46,237 nt of DNA from Actinoplanes palleronii (lineage in GTDB: Bacteria > Actinomycetota > Actinomycetes > Mycobacteriales > Micromonosporaceae). Numbering within the stretch: position 1 is the first letter of the stretch; each line of letters opens with the position of its first letter. The DNA lies in NCBI RefSeq assembly GCF_016862315.1, contig NZ_BOMS01000008.1, positions 1 to 46,237 of the forward strand. The letters run 5' to 3'. The notes under the pieces were generated by a model. The model saw only the letters and a program-made list of their open reading frames with translations, was not told where the DNA came from and ran no database searches. The translations under genes were made by a program, and so were the position numbers. Below, in pieces: positions 15,993 to 23,351 of the stretch.

Positions 15993-17301
15993 GGACCAGC
16001 TCGGCTCCGGCGTCGCGCCAGGCGATGATCCCGCCGTGCAGGGAGCGGGCGTCCGGGTGGCCCATCCGGGTGAGCAGCGCGGAGTATCTCGCGGACTTCT
16101 CGCCGACCGGGCAGACCAGCAGCACCGGGCGGCGGCGACTGAACGGCAGCCCGGCCGGCAGCAGCTCGGCGAACACCTCGTCGACGATGTTGATCGAGCC
16201 GGCGATGTGCAGCGCCTGGAACGCGTACGGGCTGCGCAGGTCGACCACCACGGCGTTCGTCTCGGTGAGCCAGCGCTGGGCGTCGCCGACGCCGAGCACC
16301 GGCGCGGCGGCCAGCTCGGCGCCGGTCAGGGTGCCGGCCGAGTTGCGCCGCGGTGGCCGGCCGAACAGCTCGGGGCGGCGGTCCCGCACGTAGGAGAGGT
16401 AGCTCTCCACCCGGTCGCAGACGATGAACACCGCCGTCTTGCGACTCGTGAGGCCGGCATCGATCGTACGAAGGAAGCGGACCGCCCCCTGGAACGCGCC
16501 GCCACCGGTCGGACCGGTCAGGATGCCGCAGCGCCGCACCAGGGTCAGCAGGCCGTCGATCGCGTCGTCCGCGTCGATGGTCTCCAGGGCGTCGTAGACG
16601 GCCGGGTCGAACAGCCCCACCTCGTGCACCTCGTCGATGGTCCGGATCCCCGGGATGAAGTCGCCCTTCGCCGCGACCAGCCCGACCACCTCGACGTCGG
16701 CGTGGTGCTGGCGCAGCACCCGGGCCACCCCGGTGGACGAGCCGGCCGTGCCCACGCAGGCGACGAAGTAGTCCGGCGCGCGCCCGTCCAGGTCCTTGAC
16801 GATCTCCGGGCCGGTGCCGTACGCGTGGGCGTCCACGTTGCGCTCGTTGAAGTACTGGTCGGTGTGCAGGTAGCCGCCCCCGGACGCGGCCAGCCGCTGG
16901 TGCATCCGGGTGAGCGGGTCGTCGGTGTCGGTCGGGTCGAGGCACTCGGACTGGCCGGGCAGCTCGTCGATCTCCGCGCCGAGCAGGAGCAGCAGCTCCT
17001 TGATCTCGGGCACCTTCATCCGGTTGGTGACGCTCTTGAACGGCACGCCGTGCATCCCGGCGAGCAGCGCGAGGGCCTTGGCGGTGTTGCCGCTGGACAG
17101 CTCGACCAGGGTGTCGCCGGGCGCCGCGCCGGACAGCAGCGGGCCGGCCATGTGCCAGGCGGCCCGGTCCTTCACCGAGCCGAACGGGTTGAGCAGCTCC
17201 AGCTTGGCGTACAGGTCGACGTTGGCCAGGCCGTGCACGGCCGGGTCGATGCGGACCAGCGGGGTGGCGCCGATCGCCTCGGTGATGTCGTCGTATCTCA
17301 T
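15985..17301 (-). CDS. SbnA/cysteine-synthase-like PLP enzyme fused to rhodanese
   Basis: A two-domain protein of 438 residues. Domain 1 (about 1-320) is a fold-type II PLP enzyme: MRYDDITEAIGATPLVRI, Schiff-base Lys44 in NPFGSVKDRA, phosphate loop SSGNTAKALA, and GPTGGGAFQG near the end. It resembles O-phosphoserine/O-acetylserine sulfhydrylases and SbnA-type diaminopropionate-forming enzymes. Domain 2 (about 340-438) is a rhodanese: VVVDLRSPYAFQALHIAGSIN and an active loop CPVGEKS with the sulfur-carrying Cys present. The fusion suggests the enzyme receives or delivers persulfide sulfur. ATG 17301 overlaps the stop of the Y4yA-type gene (ATGA); the longer frame to 17349 is discarded. Confidence 0.88.
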   Translation of the reverse strand: MRYDDITEAIGATPLVRIDPAVHGLANVDLYAKLELLNPFGSVKDRAAWHMAGPLLSGAAPGDTLVELSSGNTAKALALLAGMHGVPFKSVTNRMKVPEIKELLLLLGAEIDELPGQSECLDPTDTDDPLTRMHQRLAASGGGYLHTDQYFNERNVDAHAYGTGPEIVKDLDGRAPDYFVACVGTAGSSTGVARVLRQHHADVEVVGLVAAKGDFIPGIRTIDEVHEVGLFDPAVYDALETIDADDAIDGLLTLVRRCGILTGPTGGGAFQGAVRFLRTIDAGLTSRKTAVFIVCDRVESYLSYVRDRRPELFGRPPRRNSAGTLTGAELAAAPVLGVGDAQRWLTETNAVVVDLRSPYAFQALHIAGSINIVDEVFAELLPAGLPFSRRRPVLLVCPVGEKSARYSALLTRMGHPDARSLHGGIIAWRDAGAELVRD

Positions 17302-18728
17302 CGGGTCTCCTGCCGGGGGTGGACAGGCCAGTACTGCTCGTCGAGGCACCAGCGGTGGCGGCCGCCGGAACGGTGGACCGCCACGGTGCGGGCCACCGGC
17401 TGGCGCAGGGCGGTGGTGGCGCTGAAGTCCATGAAGTAGCCGGCCGTGTTGACGAAGGCGAGCAGGTCACCGGGGCGGGGCAGCACCGGCAGGAACACCG
17501 TGCGACGGGTGATCAGGTCGGCCTCCAGGCAGAGGTTGCCGAACAGGTGGACGGCGGCCGGGCCGGCGCGGCGGTCACCGGTGCGCGGGATCACCACCGG
17601 ATCCATCAGTACGCCGTGCTCCTCGAGGCTGACGTCACGGGCGTTGAGGTCCAGCCGGACCGCGTCGCCGTCGGCCGACAGCACCCGGGCCAGGACCAGG
17701 CCGCACTGGTCGAGCAGGGCGCGGCCGGGTTCGATGTCCAGGTCGTACATGTGGTCGAGCAGCAGCTCGCCGAGCGGGCGGCCGAGCTCCGGGGCCGGGG
17801 TGCCGAGCAGGCGGTCCAGGTAGGCGGCGCCGGACACCGGCCGGTGGGCCGGGTACAGCGCCAGGGTCCCGCGCAGGGTGCCGTTCTCGGCGCGCAGGCC
17901 GTACCCGTGGCCGTCCCAGGTCATCCGGGGCCGGCGGCCGAGCACGGCCTGCCCCAGCTCGGTGGTCCAGCGGTCCCACTCGGCGCCGTCGGCCAGGTAG
18001 TTCACGCCGAAGCCGCCGCCGATGTCCAGCGACCGCGGGCGCAGGCCCCGGGCCCGGCACGCGTCCAGAGCGGCCAGGCAGCCCTCCAGCGCCACCGCCT
18101 TCTCGGGCAGCCCGACGGTGTCCAGGTGATAGGCCACCCCGGTCAGCTCCAGCTGGTCGGGGTGTTTCTCCAGCACGTCGAGCAGCTCGGGCAGCCGGCC
18201 GGCCGGGGTGCCGAACCGGCTGCGGCGGGTCAGCACCCGCACGCCGGTCGAGGTGAATCCGGCGAGCCGCAGGCTGACCGGCACCCGGGGCAGCCGGTGC
18301 CCGGCCACGATGCCGGCCAGCTCGGCGAGCTCGTCGGCGGAATCGACGCTGACGGTCACCCCGGTGCGGGCGGCGAGCCAGAGGAATTCGCGATTCTTCG
18401 GCCCGGTCGCGACGATCCGGTCCGGGGTGAATCCGGCGCCCAGGGCGTGTTGCAACTCGCCGAGGGAGGCCACGTCCACCCCGGTGTCGCCGGCCGCGAG
18501 TTCTCGCAGCAGCGCGCCGGAACGGTTGGCCTTGTGCGCGTAGTAGAGGCGGCCGCCGAGACGGTGCCGGCGGTAGGTCTCCCGGAACGCGGCGACGTTC
18601 GCCGCCAGCTGGCGCGGCAGGACCAGGTTGAGGGGTGAGCCCAGCGCGTCCAGCAGTTCGGCCAGGAATTCGTGGTCGTCGAGCAGGGATTGGAGGTTCG
18701 TGTCGATTCTCGGCGTCAGACTCAGCAT
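17298..18728 (-). CDS. Y4yA-family fold-type III PLP enzyme (decarboxylase-like)
   Basis: A 476-residue relative of diaminopimelate/ornithine decarboxylases, best placed in the Y4yA family first noted in Rhizobium NGR234. The Schiff-base Lys66 lies in LYYAHKANRS. Further hallmarks are ELQHALGAGFTPDRIVATGPK, LDIGGGFGVNYL for the PLP phosphate and LEADLITRR, matching the C-D/E substrate motif of decarboxylases. The reaction is not established; decarboxylation or racemisation of an amino acid is likely. It is the first gene of the cluster, with a GGGAG ribosome site before ATG 18728, and is coupled to the next gene by ATGA. Confidence 0.85.
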   Translation of the reverse strand: MLSLTPRIDTNLQSLLDDHEFLAELLDALGSPLNLVLPRQLAANVAAFRETYRRHRLGGRLYYAHKANRSGALLRELAAGDTGVDVASLGELQHALGAGFTPDRIVATGPKNREFLWLAARTGVTVSVDSADELAELAGIVAGHRLPRVPVSLRLAGFTSTGVRVLTRRSRFGTPAGRLPELLDVLEKHPDQLELTGVAYHLDTVGLPEKAVALEGCLAALDACRARGLRPRSLDIGGGFGVNYLADGAEWDRWTTELGQAVLGRRPRMTWDGHGYGLRAENGTLRGTLALYPAHRPVSGAAYLDRLLGTPAPELGRPLGELLLDHMYDLDIEPGRALLDQCGLVLARVLSADGDAVRLDLNARDVSLEEHGVLMDPVVIPRTGDRRAGPAAVHLFGNLCLEADLITRRTVFLPVLPRPGDLLAFVNTAGYFMDFSATTALRQPVARTVAVHRSGGRHRWCLDEQYWPVHPRQETR

Positions 18729-18767
18729 CTGCGTCTCCCGATTTCACCGGCGTTTTCTCAACGTATC

Positions 18768-18782
18768 TGACAACGAGTTTCA
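18768..18782. promoter_or_regulatory. Possible Zur/Fur-like box before the PLP cluster
   Basis: TGACAACGAGTTTCA lies 40 bp upstream of the Y4yA-type start. It resembles zinc-regulator boxes but is a poor palindrome (4 of 7 pairs). A related sequence precedes the methyltransferase gene. Low confidence. Confidence 0.3.
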
Positions 18783-18840
18783 TCGCCAGTCCGGATCGGG
18801 TGAATGCCGTGTCAACGGCTCTGTCGGCAATTCCTTGAAA

Positions 18841-18854
18841 TGCTCATATGAGCA
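18841..18854. promoter_or_regulatory. 14-bp perfect palindrome
   Basis: TGCTCATATGAGCA is a perfect palindrome 113 bp upstream of the PLP cluster and just beyond the lysyl-oxidase terminator. Its symmetry and position suggest an operator, but no regulator gene is adjacent. Confidence 0.45.
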
Positions 18855-18865
18855 CCTACGAATAA

Positions 18866-18888
18866 ATGGGCGGCCGAGGGCCGCCCAT
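18866..18888. terminator. Terminator of the lysyl oxidase gene
   Basis: ATGGGCGGCC-GAG-GGCCGCCCAT is a perfect 10-bp stem. On the minus strand it is followed by TTATTCG, a weak T-tract. It lies 22 bp past the lysyl-oxidase stop and separates that gene from the PLP cluster. Confidence 0.75.
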
Positions 18889-18910
18889 CCATTCACTCAT
18901 TCCGTTTCAT

Positions 18911-20482
18911 TCAGCCCTTGATGCCGTAGACCGCCGGAACGCTCAGGGTGCGTGCGGTCTTGGTGCCGCCCAGCACGATCTTGCGGTACGAGATGTTGTT
19001 CTTCGTGCTCAGCTCGCTGAGCTTGCCGACCGGGTTGGCCTTCACCCGGATGTAGTAGGTGCCGTTGGCCAGGCCGGTGACGTCGAACGACTGACCCGGA
19101 CGGTCCTGGCTGTAGGTGTCACCGTTGCCGATGTCGAGCACCTCGCGCACCGCCACCGCGGTGTTGCCACCGCACGCCGTGGACAGGTCGGTGTTCTCCG
19201 GCCGCCACTTGGCGCTCTTCAGCGTGTAGTCGACCGCGTCCGTGTTGGCCAGGCAGAACGCCTCCTTGCCACTGCGGACCGCGAGCTTCTTGTCGGCTTT
19301 CAGCAGGTCGTAGCGCGCGAAGTCGGTGAAGTGCCAGTGCTTGTGGCCCTCCCGCTTGTCCCACTCCATGGTGCCGGCCGCGAACGAGCCGACCTGCTTG
19401 CCCTTGGCGTCGAAGACGTACTGGTAGGCGTCCATCAGCTCACTGCCGGTGCGGCGGAAGCCGTCGACGAGCAGCGGGGACGAGCCGGCGTTCCAGACGG
19501 TGGCGCCGAAGTTGACGTACCACCGGCCGTTGACCTGGCCGGTCGTCTCGTTGCGACCCTTCTCCAGCGAGATCCCCCAGGCCGGCAGCGAGCGCAGGTC
19601 GGGGCGCGGGCCGGTCTTCGGCGCGACCTTGGCCGCGGCCGGACGGGACGCCGGGGCCCGGAACTGCGGCAGATAGTCGGAAATCTGCGCGGACTCGTCG
19701 CCCTCGCCGTGGTTGTGCCCGCCCGGCGTGGTCTTCGGCGCCACCGCGGCGGCGCTCGCGGCCTTCTGCTCCGGCGTGACGTTGACGACGGTCACCGCGA
19801 CCGACGCGGTCGCGCTCTTCGCCGGGACCTTGAAGAACTTCCGGTACGCCGGGTTGAGCGCGACGCTCACCTGGTACTTGCCGGCGGCCAGGTCGAACGC
19901 CTTGCCGCTGGTCGGCATCGGGTTGATCCCGGCGTTCCAGCCGGCCTGGATGCCCCACACCGCACCGAGCAGGAACGGGTTGCCGCCCTCACTGGTCCGG
20001 CCGGCGCAGTACCGCGGGTACGGCGTCTGGGCCGGGGCGTCCCGGCGGGTGCGCACCGAGTCGTAGGTGTTCGGGCAGAAGTCCGTCTGGTACTTCTTGA
20101 CCACCTTGCCGGCGGTGTTCTTGATCGTGATGGTGGTGAAGTTGCGCAGGCCGCTGAAGTCGCTGACCGAACCGGCCGGCAGCTTCACCGCGGTCTTCTT
20201 ACCGTTCTTGGTCACGATCTGCCGCGCCACGATCTTGCTCTGGTACGACGTGCGGGTGGTCCGGATCTCCAGCGGGGACTTGCCCGCGATCACGTTGACG
20301 CCCAGGTCGAGGTAGATACCGCTGCCCTCGTCGCCGACGTAGCGCTCCGCGATGACGCTCTTGGTGGCCGCGACCAGGCTGATCGCCCCCGGTGCGGGGG
20401 CCGCCTGCGCGACCCCGATCCCCGAGCCGAGCAGTACCAGCGTGGTCGCGCCGGCGACCACTGCCCTTCGCTTACCGGTCAT
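18911..20482 (-). CDS. Secreted lysyl oxidase-family protein
   Basis: A 523-residue exported copper-amine-oxidase-type enzyme. A signal peptide (KRRAVVAGATTLVLLGSGIG then VAQA) precedes about 290 residues with Ig-like and linker character, including a GGHNHGEGDE patch. The C-terminal lysyl oxidase domain (about 310-523) has the copper site GHKHWHFTDFARYDL, conserved cysteines in AFCLANTD and STACGG, and NGTYYIRVKANP. Bacterial homologues oxidise lysine side chains, which can cross-link matrix or wall proteins. The SYRKIVLGGTK tail after the catalytic domain is typical. It is monocistronic, with a good terminator downstream. Confidence 0.88.
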   Translation of the reverse strand: MTGKRRAVVAGATTLVLLGSGIGVAQAAPAPGAISLVAATKSVIAERYVGDEGSGIYLDLGVNVIAGKSPLEIRTTRTSYQSKIVARQIVTKNGKKTAVKLPAGSVSDFSGLRNFTTITIKNTAGKVVKKYQTDFCPNTYDSVRTRRDAPAQTPYPRYCAGRTSEGGNPFLLGAVWGIQAGWNAGINPMPTSGKAFDLAAGKYQVSVALNPAYRKFFKVPAKSATASVAVTVVNVTPEQKAASAAAVAPKTTPGGHNHGEGDESAQISDYLPQFRAPASRPAAAKVAPKTGPRPDLRSLPAWGISLEKGRNETTGQVNGRWYVNFGATVWNAGSSPLLVDGFRRTGSELMDAYQYVFDAKGKQVGSFAAGTMEWDKREGHKHWHFTDFARYDLLKADKKLAVRSGKEAFCLANTDAVDYTLKSAKWRPENTDLSTACGGNTAVAVREVLDIGNGDTYSQDRPGQSFDVTGLANGTYYIRVKANPVGKLSELSTKNNISYRKIVLGGTKTARTLSVPAVYGIKG

Positions 20483-20578
20483 GCGTTTCCCCCAGGTTCT
20501 GTCCTACGTGTGGGGGTCATGCAACCGGGTTACCTGTGTGGTGGCTGTGAACAAGACGGTGAAACCTGTCGAAGCAGT

Positions 20579-20607
20579 TTGCAAACCGTACGTACGTCTT
20601 GTTAGAT
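20579..20607 (+). promoter_or_regulatory. Leaderless promoter with palindrome before the MFS gene
   Basis: TTGCAA (20579-20584) and TTAGAT (20602-20607) are 17 bp apart, and ATG 20614 follows the -10 box by 6 bp. The spacer contains the 10-bp palindrome CGTACGTACG (20587-20596), a likely repressor site. Confidence 0.6.
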
Positions 20608-20613
20608 CGCAGC

Positions 20614-21819
20614 ATGCCCGTGCTTCTCCTGGCCACGCTGATCAACGCGTTCGGTAACGGCGCCTACCTGACCACCAGCGTGCTCTTCCTGACAACTGTC
20701 GCCGGGCTGAGCCCCGCGATGATCGCCATCGGACTCAGCGCCGGCGCGGCCGCCGGGGTGCTGGCGATGACCCCGCTCGGGTACGTCGCCGACCGGTACG
20801 GGCCGAAACGACTGTCCATGCTGTCCATGGTGGTGCTGGCCGGCGCGTACACCGGGCTGCTCGCGGTGCACTCCGTCGTGCCGTTCGCACTGCTCTCCTG
20901 CCTGATCGCGGTGGCCACCGCGATGGTCAAGGGCGCGAACGGGGCCCTCGCCGCCGGTGGCGTGCCGCCCGGGCAGCGGCTGGCGATGCGGGCCCGGATG
21001 CGCACCATGTCGAACGCCGGGATCGGGCTGGGCACGCTCGCCGGGAGTGTGCCGCTGCTGGTGCACCACGACCTCGCGTACGTGGTGGTGCTGCTGGTCA
21101 ACGCGGCCACGTTCCTGGTGGCGGCGGCCCTGCTGACCCGGGCGCCGGCCGTCGCACCCCAGGTCACCCCGGCCGGCGGGCCGCGCCTGGTGGCGTTGCG
21201 CGACCGCCCGTTCCTGGCCTTCGCGGCGCTGGACGGGTTGCTCTCCAGCACCTACAACGACCTGCTCGCCATCGGCCTGCCGCTGTGGCTGGCCACCGGA
21301 GCGCACGCCCCGCTCTGGCTGATCTCGGTCGCCCTGGTGATCAACACAGCCGGGTGCGTGCTGCTGCAGGTACGGATGACCCGCGGGGTGCACGACCTGG
21401 CCGCGGCCGGCCGCTCCGCCCTGCGCGGCAGCGTGGTGATCGCCCTGGCCTGCGCGGTGTTCGCGGCGACGGCGGGCCGGTCGCCGTGGACGGCCGGCGC
21501 GCTGATCGTGGTGGCCGCGGTGATCCACGTGCTCGGCGAGCTGTGGTTGTCGACCGGCAGCTGGGGCATCGTCTTCGCGCTGGCGCCGCCCTGGGCGCAG
21601 GGGCAGTACCAGGGGACGTACTTCGCCGGGCGCGGCCTCGGCGACATGGTGGCGCCGCCGCTGATCACCGCGTGTGTGCTGGGCCTGCACGCCGGGGGCT
21701 GGCTGGTGCTGGCCCTGTTCTTCGCGCTCGGCGGCCTGCTCTACCGCCCGCTCACCCGCTGGGCTGGCACTCAGGGGTCCCTCAGCGTGCCGGAGGCACC
21801 GCTGAGCACCAGCCGGTAA
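20614..21819 (+). CDS. Major facilitator superfamily transporter
   Basis: A 12-helix MFS permease of 401 residues. The signature loop between helices 2 and 3 is GYVADRYGPKRLS. Hydrophobic segments cover the chain from MPVLLLATLINAFGNG to GWLVLALFFALGGLLY. The substrate is unknown; drug or metabolite efflux is likely. ATG 20614 is chosen over TTG 20599 because the -10 box ends at 20607. The last 18 codons (AGTQGSLSVPEAPLSTSR) are encoded by a hairpin of the dispersed intergenic repeat, so the native C-terminus was probably replaced. It might export the product of the nearby PLP cluster, but it is divergent and separated by the lysyl oxidase gene. Confidence 0.85.
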   Translation: MPVLLLATLINAFGNGAYLTTSVLFLTTVAGLSPAMIAIGLSAGAAAGVLAMTPLGYVADRYGPKRLSMLSMVVLAGAYTGLLAVHSVVPFALLSCLIAVATAMVKGANGALAAGGVPPGQRLAMRARMRTMSNAGIGLGTLAGSVPLLVHHDLAYVVVLLVNAATFLVAAALLTRAPAVAPQVTPAGGPRLVALRDRPFLAFAALDGLLSSTYNDLLAIGLPLWLATGAHAPLWLISVALVINTAGCVLLQVRMTRGVHDLAAAGRSALRGSVVIALACAVFAATAGRSPWTAGALIVVAAVIHVLGELWLSTGSWGIVFALAPPWAQGQYQGTYFAGRGLGDMVAPPLITACVLGLHAGGWLVLALFFALGGLLYRPLTRWAGTQGSLSVPEAPLSTSR

Positions 21820-22069
21820 CCGGAAGGCGCGCCACGGCCCGGACCGGCCGGCAACCCCGCGAGCCCGCGCGGCGCGCGAGAGCCGCACGGCCACCGGAGC
21901 CCGGCTGGCGCTCAGGGGTGCCTCAAGGTGCCGCAGGCACCCCTGAGAACCAGCCAGGACCCGGAGACGCGCTGCGGTCCGCACCCGATGACGGCGTCGC
22001 GGCGGCCCCACGGGCGCGACTCGGCTCGTAGCCTGCGGACTGGGAGTCATAGTTCGTACCGTAAAAGGG
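21762..22069 (-). repeat. Dispersed intergenic repeat, copy C (two hairpins)
   Basis: Read on the minus strand it starts CCCTTTTACGGTACG, then CCGCAGGCTACGAGCCGAG and GGACCGCAGCGCG, then a hairpin (21955-21903). A second, degenerate hairpin (21814-21762) lies inside the MFS coding 3' end. It fills the 250-bp convergent gap between the MFS and pectinesterase genes and may serve as their shared terminator. Confidence 0.75.
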
Positions 22070-23119
22070 TTAAACCGCGCGGCGGGCGCACTCCGGTGAC
22101 CAGGCGTCGGCGCCGCGGAGGAAGTCCGGGATCTCGGTGGCGGCGGCCTCGGCGCGGGTGAGTTGCGGGCGGTCGGCGGTGACCAGCGCGCCCGGGCCGG
22201 TGTTGCGGTATTCGGCGAGGCGGGCGTCGCGCCAGGGCCAGGTGCCGAAGTCGCTCCAGGCGGTGGCACCGATGTGCGCGCCGATCCAGGAGTCGCGGAT
22301 GACCGTCTGGCCGACGGCGTTCGGGTCGTTGCTCGGGTGCCAGGGGCGGCCCAGCAAGACCGTGCCGGCCGGTGCGTCCGAGGTCAGCCGGCAGTAGCTG
22401 AACAGCAGGCCGTGCGGGTTGGTGAGGTCGGTGCTGGGCGCGGTGACGTAGCCGTTGGGGCTGCTGCCGCGGTCGAGCGAGTGGATCCGGCAGCGGTCGA
22501 AGACCGCGGTGGCCCGGCCGAAGATGAAGTCGACGTCGCCCTCGACGTAGCAGTCGCGGAAATACGCGCGGGCGACGACGCCGGCCGCGGTGCTGTTGAC
22601 GTAGAGGGTGTCCTGGTTGGCCAGGAACCGGACCCGGTCGAAGACCAGCTTGTCGGCGCGGGTGAGCACGGCGACCGCCTGCCGGTTGGCGATCTCCGGG
22701 TGGGCGGCCTCGTCGAAGAGGTTCGCGAAGGTCAGGTTCGTGGCGCGGAACCCGGCGCCGCTGATCGTGACCGAGGCGCTGCCCGAGGTGCCCCACGGGG
22801 TGCCGTCCGGTTTGAGGGTGCCGTTCGCGCGGTCGTCGGCGATCACCACGTCGGACGGCGAGCGTCCGAGGCCGCGCAGCTCGATCGCGGTCTTGCCGGC
22901 CGGGACGATCACCTGGCCGAGGTAGGTGCCGGGGCGGACGCCGATCACGTACGGCGTGGTCGCGCCGGACGGTGCGGCGTCGATCGCGGCCTGGGCGGTG
23001 GTGACGTCACCGGAGCCGTCGGCGGCGAGGACCAGGTCCAGCCGGGGATGGGCGGCGGCCGGGGTGCCCCAGGCGACTCCGGCACCGGCGGTCAGGGCGA
23101 GAAGGGTTCGACGGCGCAT
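22070..23119 (-). CDS. Secreted pectinesterase (CE8)
   Basis: A 349-residue exported pectin methylesterase that removes methyl esters from plant galacturonan. A signal peptide (MRRRTLLALTAGAGVAWGTP) precedes a right-handed beta-helix. The CE8 hallmarks are in order: NRQAVAV, QDTLY with the catalytic Asp, DFIFG with the second Asp, and LGRPW with the Arg. ATG 23119 starts the signal peptide; the longer open frame includes the promoter. It is transcribed from TTGACG-18-TACGGT and faces away from the GH12 cellulase gene, so the two may respond to plant polymers together. Confidence 0.92.
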   Translation of the reverse strand: MRRRTLLALTAGAGVAWGTPAAAHPRLDLVLAADGSGDVTTAQAAIDAAPSGATTPYVIGVRPGTYLGQVIVPAGKTAIELRGLGRSPSDVVIADDRANGTLKPDGTPWGTSGSASVTISGAGFRATNLTFANLFDEAAHPEIANRQAVAVLTRADKLVFDRVRFLANQDTLYVNSTAAGVVARAYFRDCYVEGDVDFIFGRATAVFDRCRIHSLDRGSSPNGYVTAPSTDLTNPHGLLFSYCRLTSDAPAGTVLLGRPWHPSNDPNAVGQTVIRDSWIGAHIGATAWSDFGTWPWRDARLAEYRNTGPGALVTADRPQLTRAEAAATEIPDFLRGADAWSPECARRAV

Positions 23120-23155
23120 GGCTGGCTCCCTGCGGGAAAGGGCTTTCCTCCCGGC

Positions 23156-23185
23156 ACCGTAGGCGAACGGATCCAGGCTCGTCAA
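23156..23185 (-). promoter_or_regulatory. Pectinesterase promoter
   Basis: On the minus strand TTGACG (23185-23180) and TACGGT (23161-23156) are 18 bp apart, 37 bp before the start codon. Confidence 0.6.
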
Positions 23186-23219
23186 TCACCCGCGGCGTAA
23201 CACGTCGGCAATCGTGGTG

Positions 23220-23248
23220 TTGCACGAGCGGGTTCCGCGCCCTAGGTT
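23220..23248 (+). promoter_or_regulatory. GH12 cellulase promoter
   Basis: TTGCAC (23220-23225) and TAGGTT (23243-23248) are 17 bp apart. The transcript would have a leader of about 100 nt that includes the palindromic operator at 23292-23309. Confidence 0.5.
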
Positions 23249-23291
23249 GAGGGACACGCCATATCGAACAGCGCCGATGCCCATCCCCCAT

Positions 23292-23309
23292 CGTCGAAGC
23301 GCTTCGACG
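23292..23309. promoter_or_regulatory. LacI-type operator of the cellulase gene
   Basis: CGTCGAAGCGCTTCGACG is a perfect 18-bp palindrome centred on AGCGCT, the core typical of LacI-family sugar repressors such as CebR. Lying 43 bp downstream of the -10 box, it could act as a roadblock or control a second promoter. Confidence 0.7.
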
Positions 23310-23351
23310 GTCGAGCTCCGGCGCTGCCATCCCCCTCGAAGGAGGCGCTTC

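Noticed and set aside
18768..18782. A firm Zur-box call
   Set aside because: Only 4 of 7 positions pair as a palindrome; kept as a low-confidence lead rather than a confirmed site.
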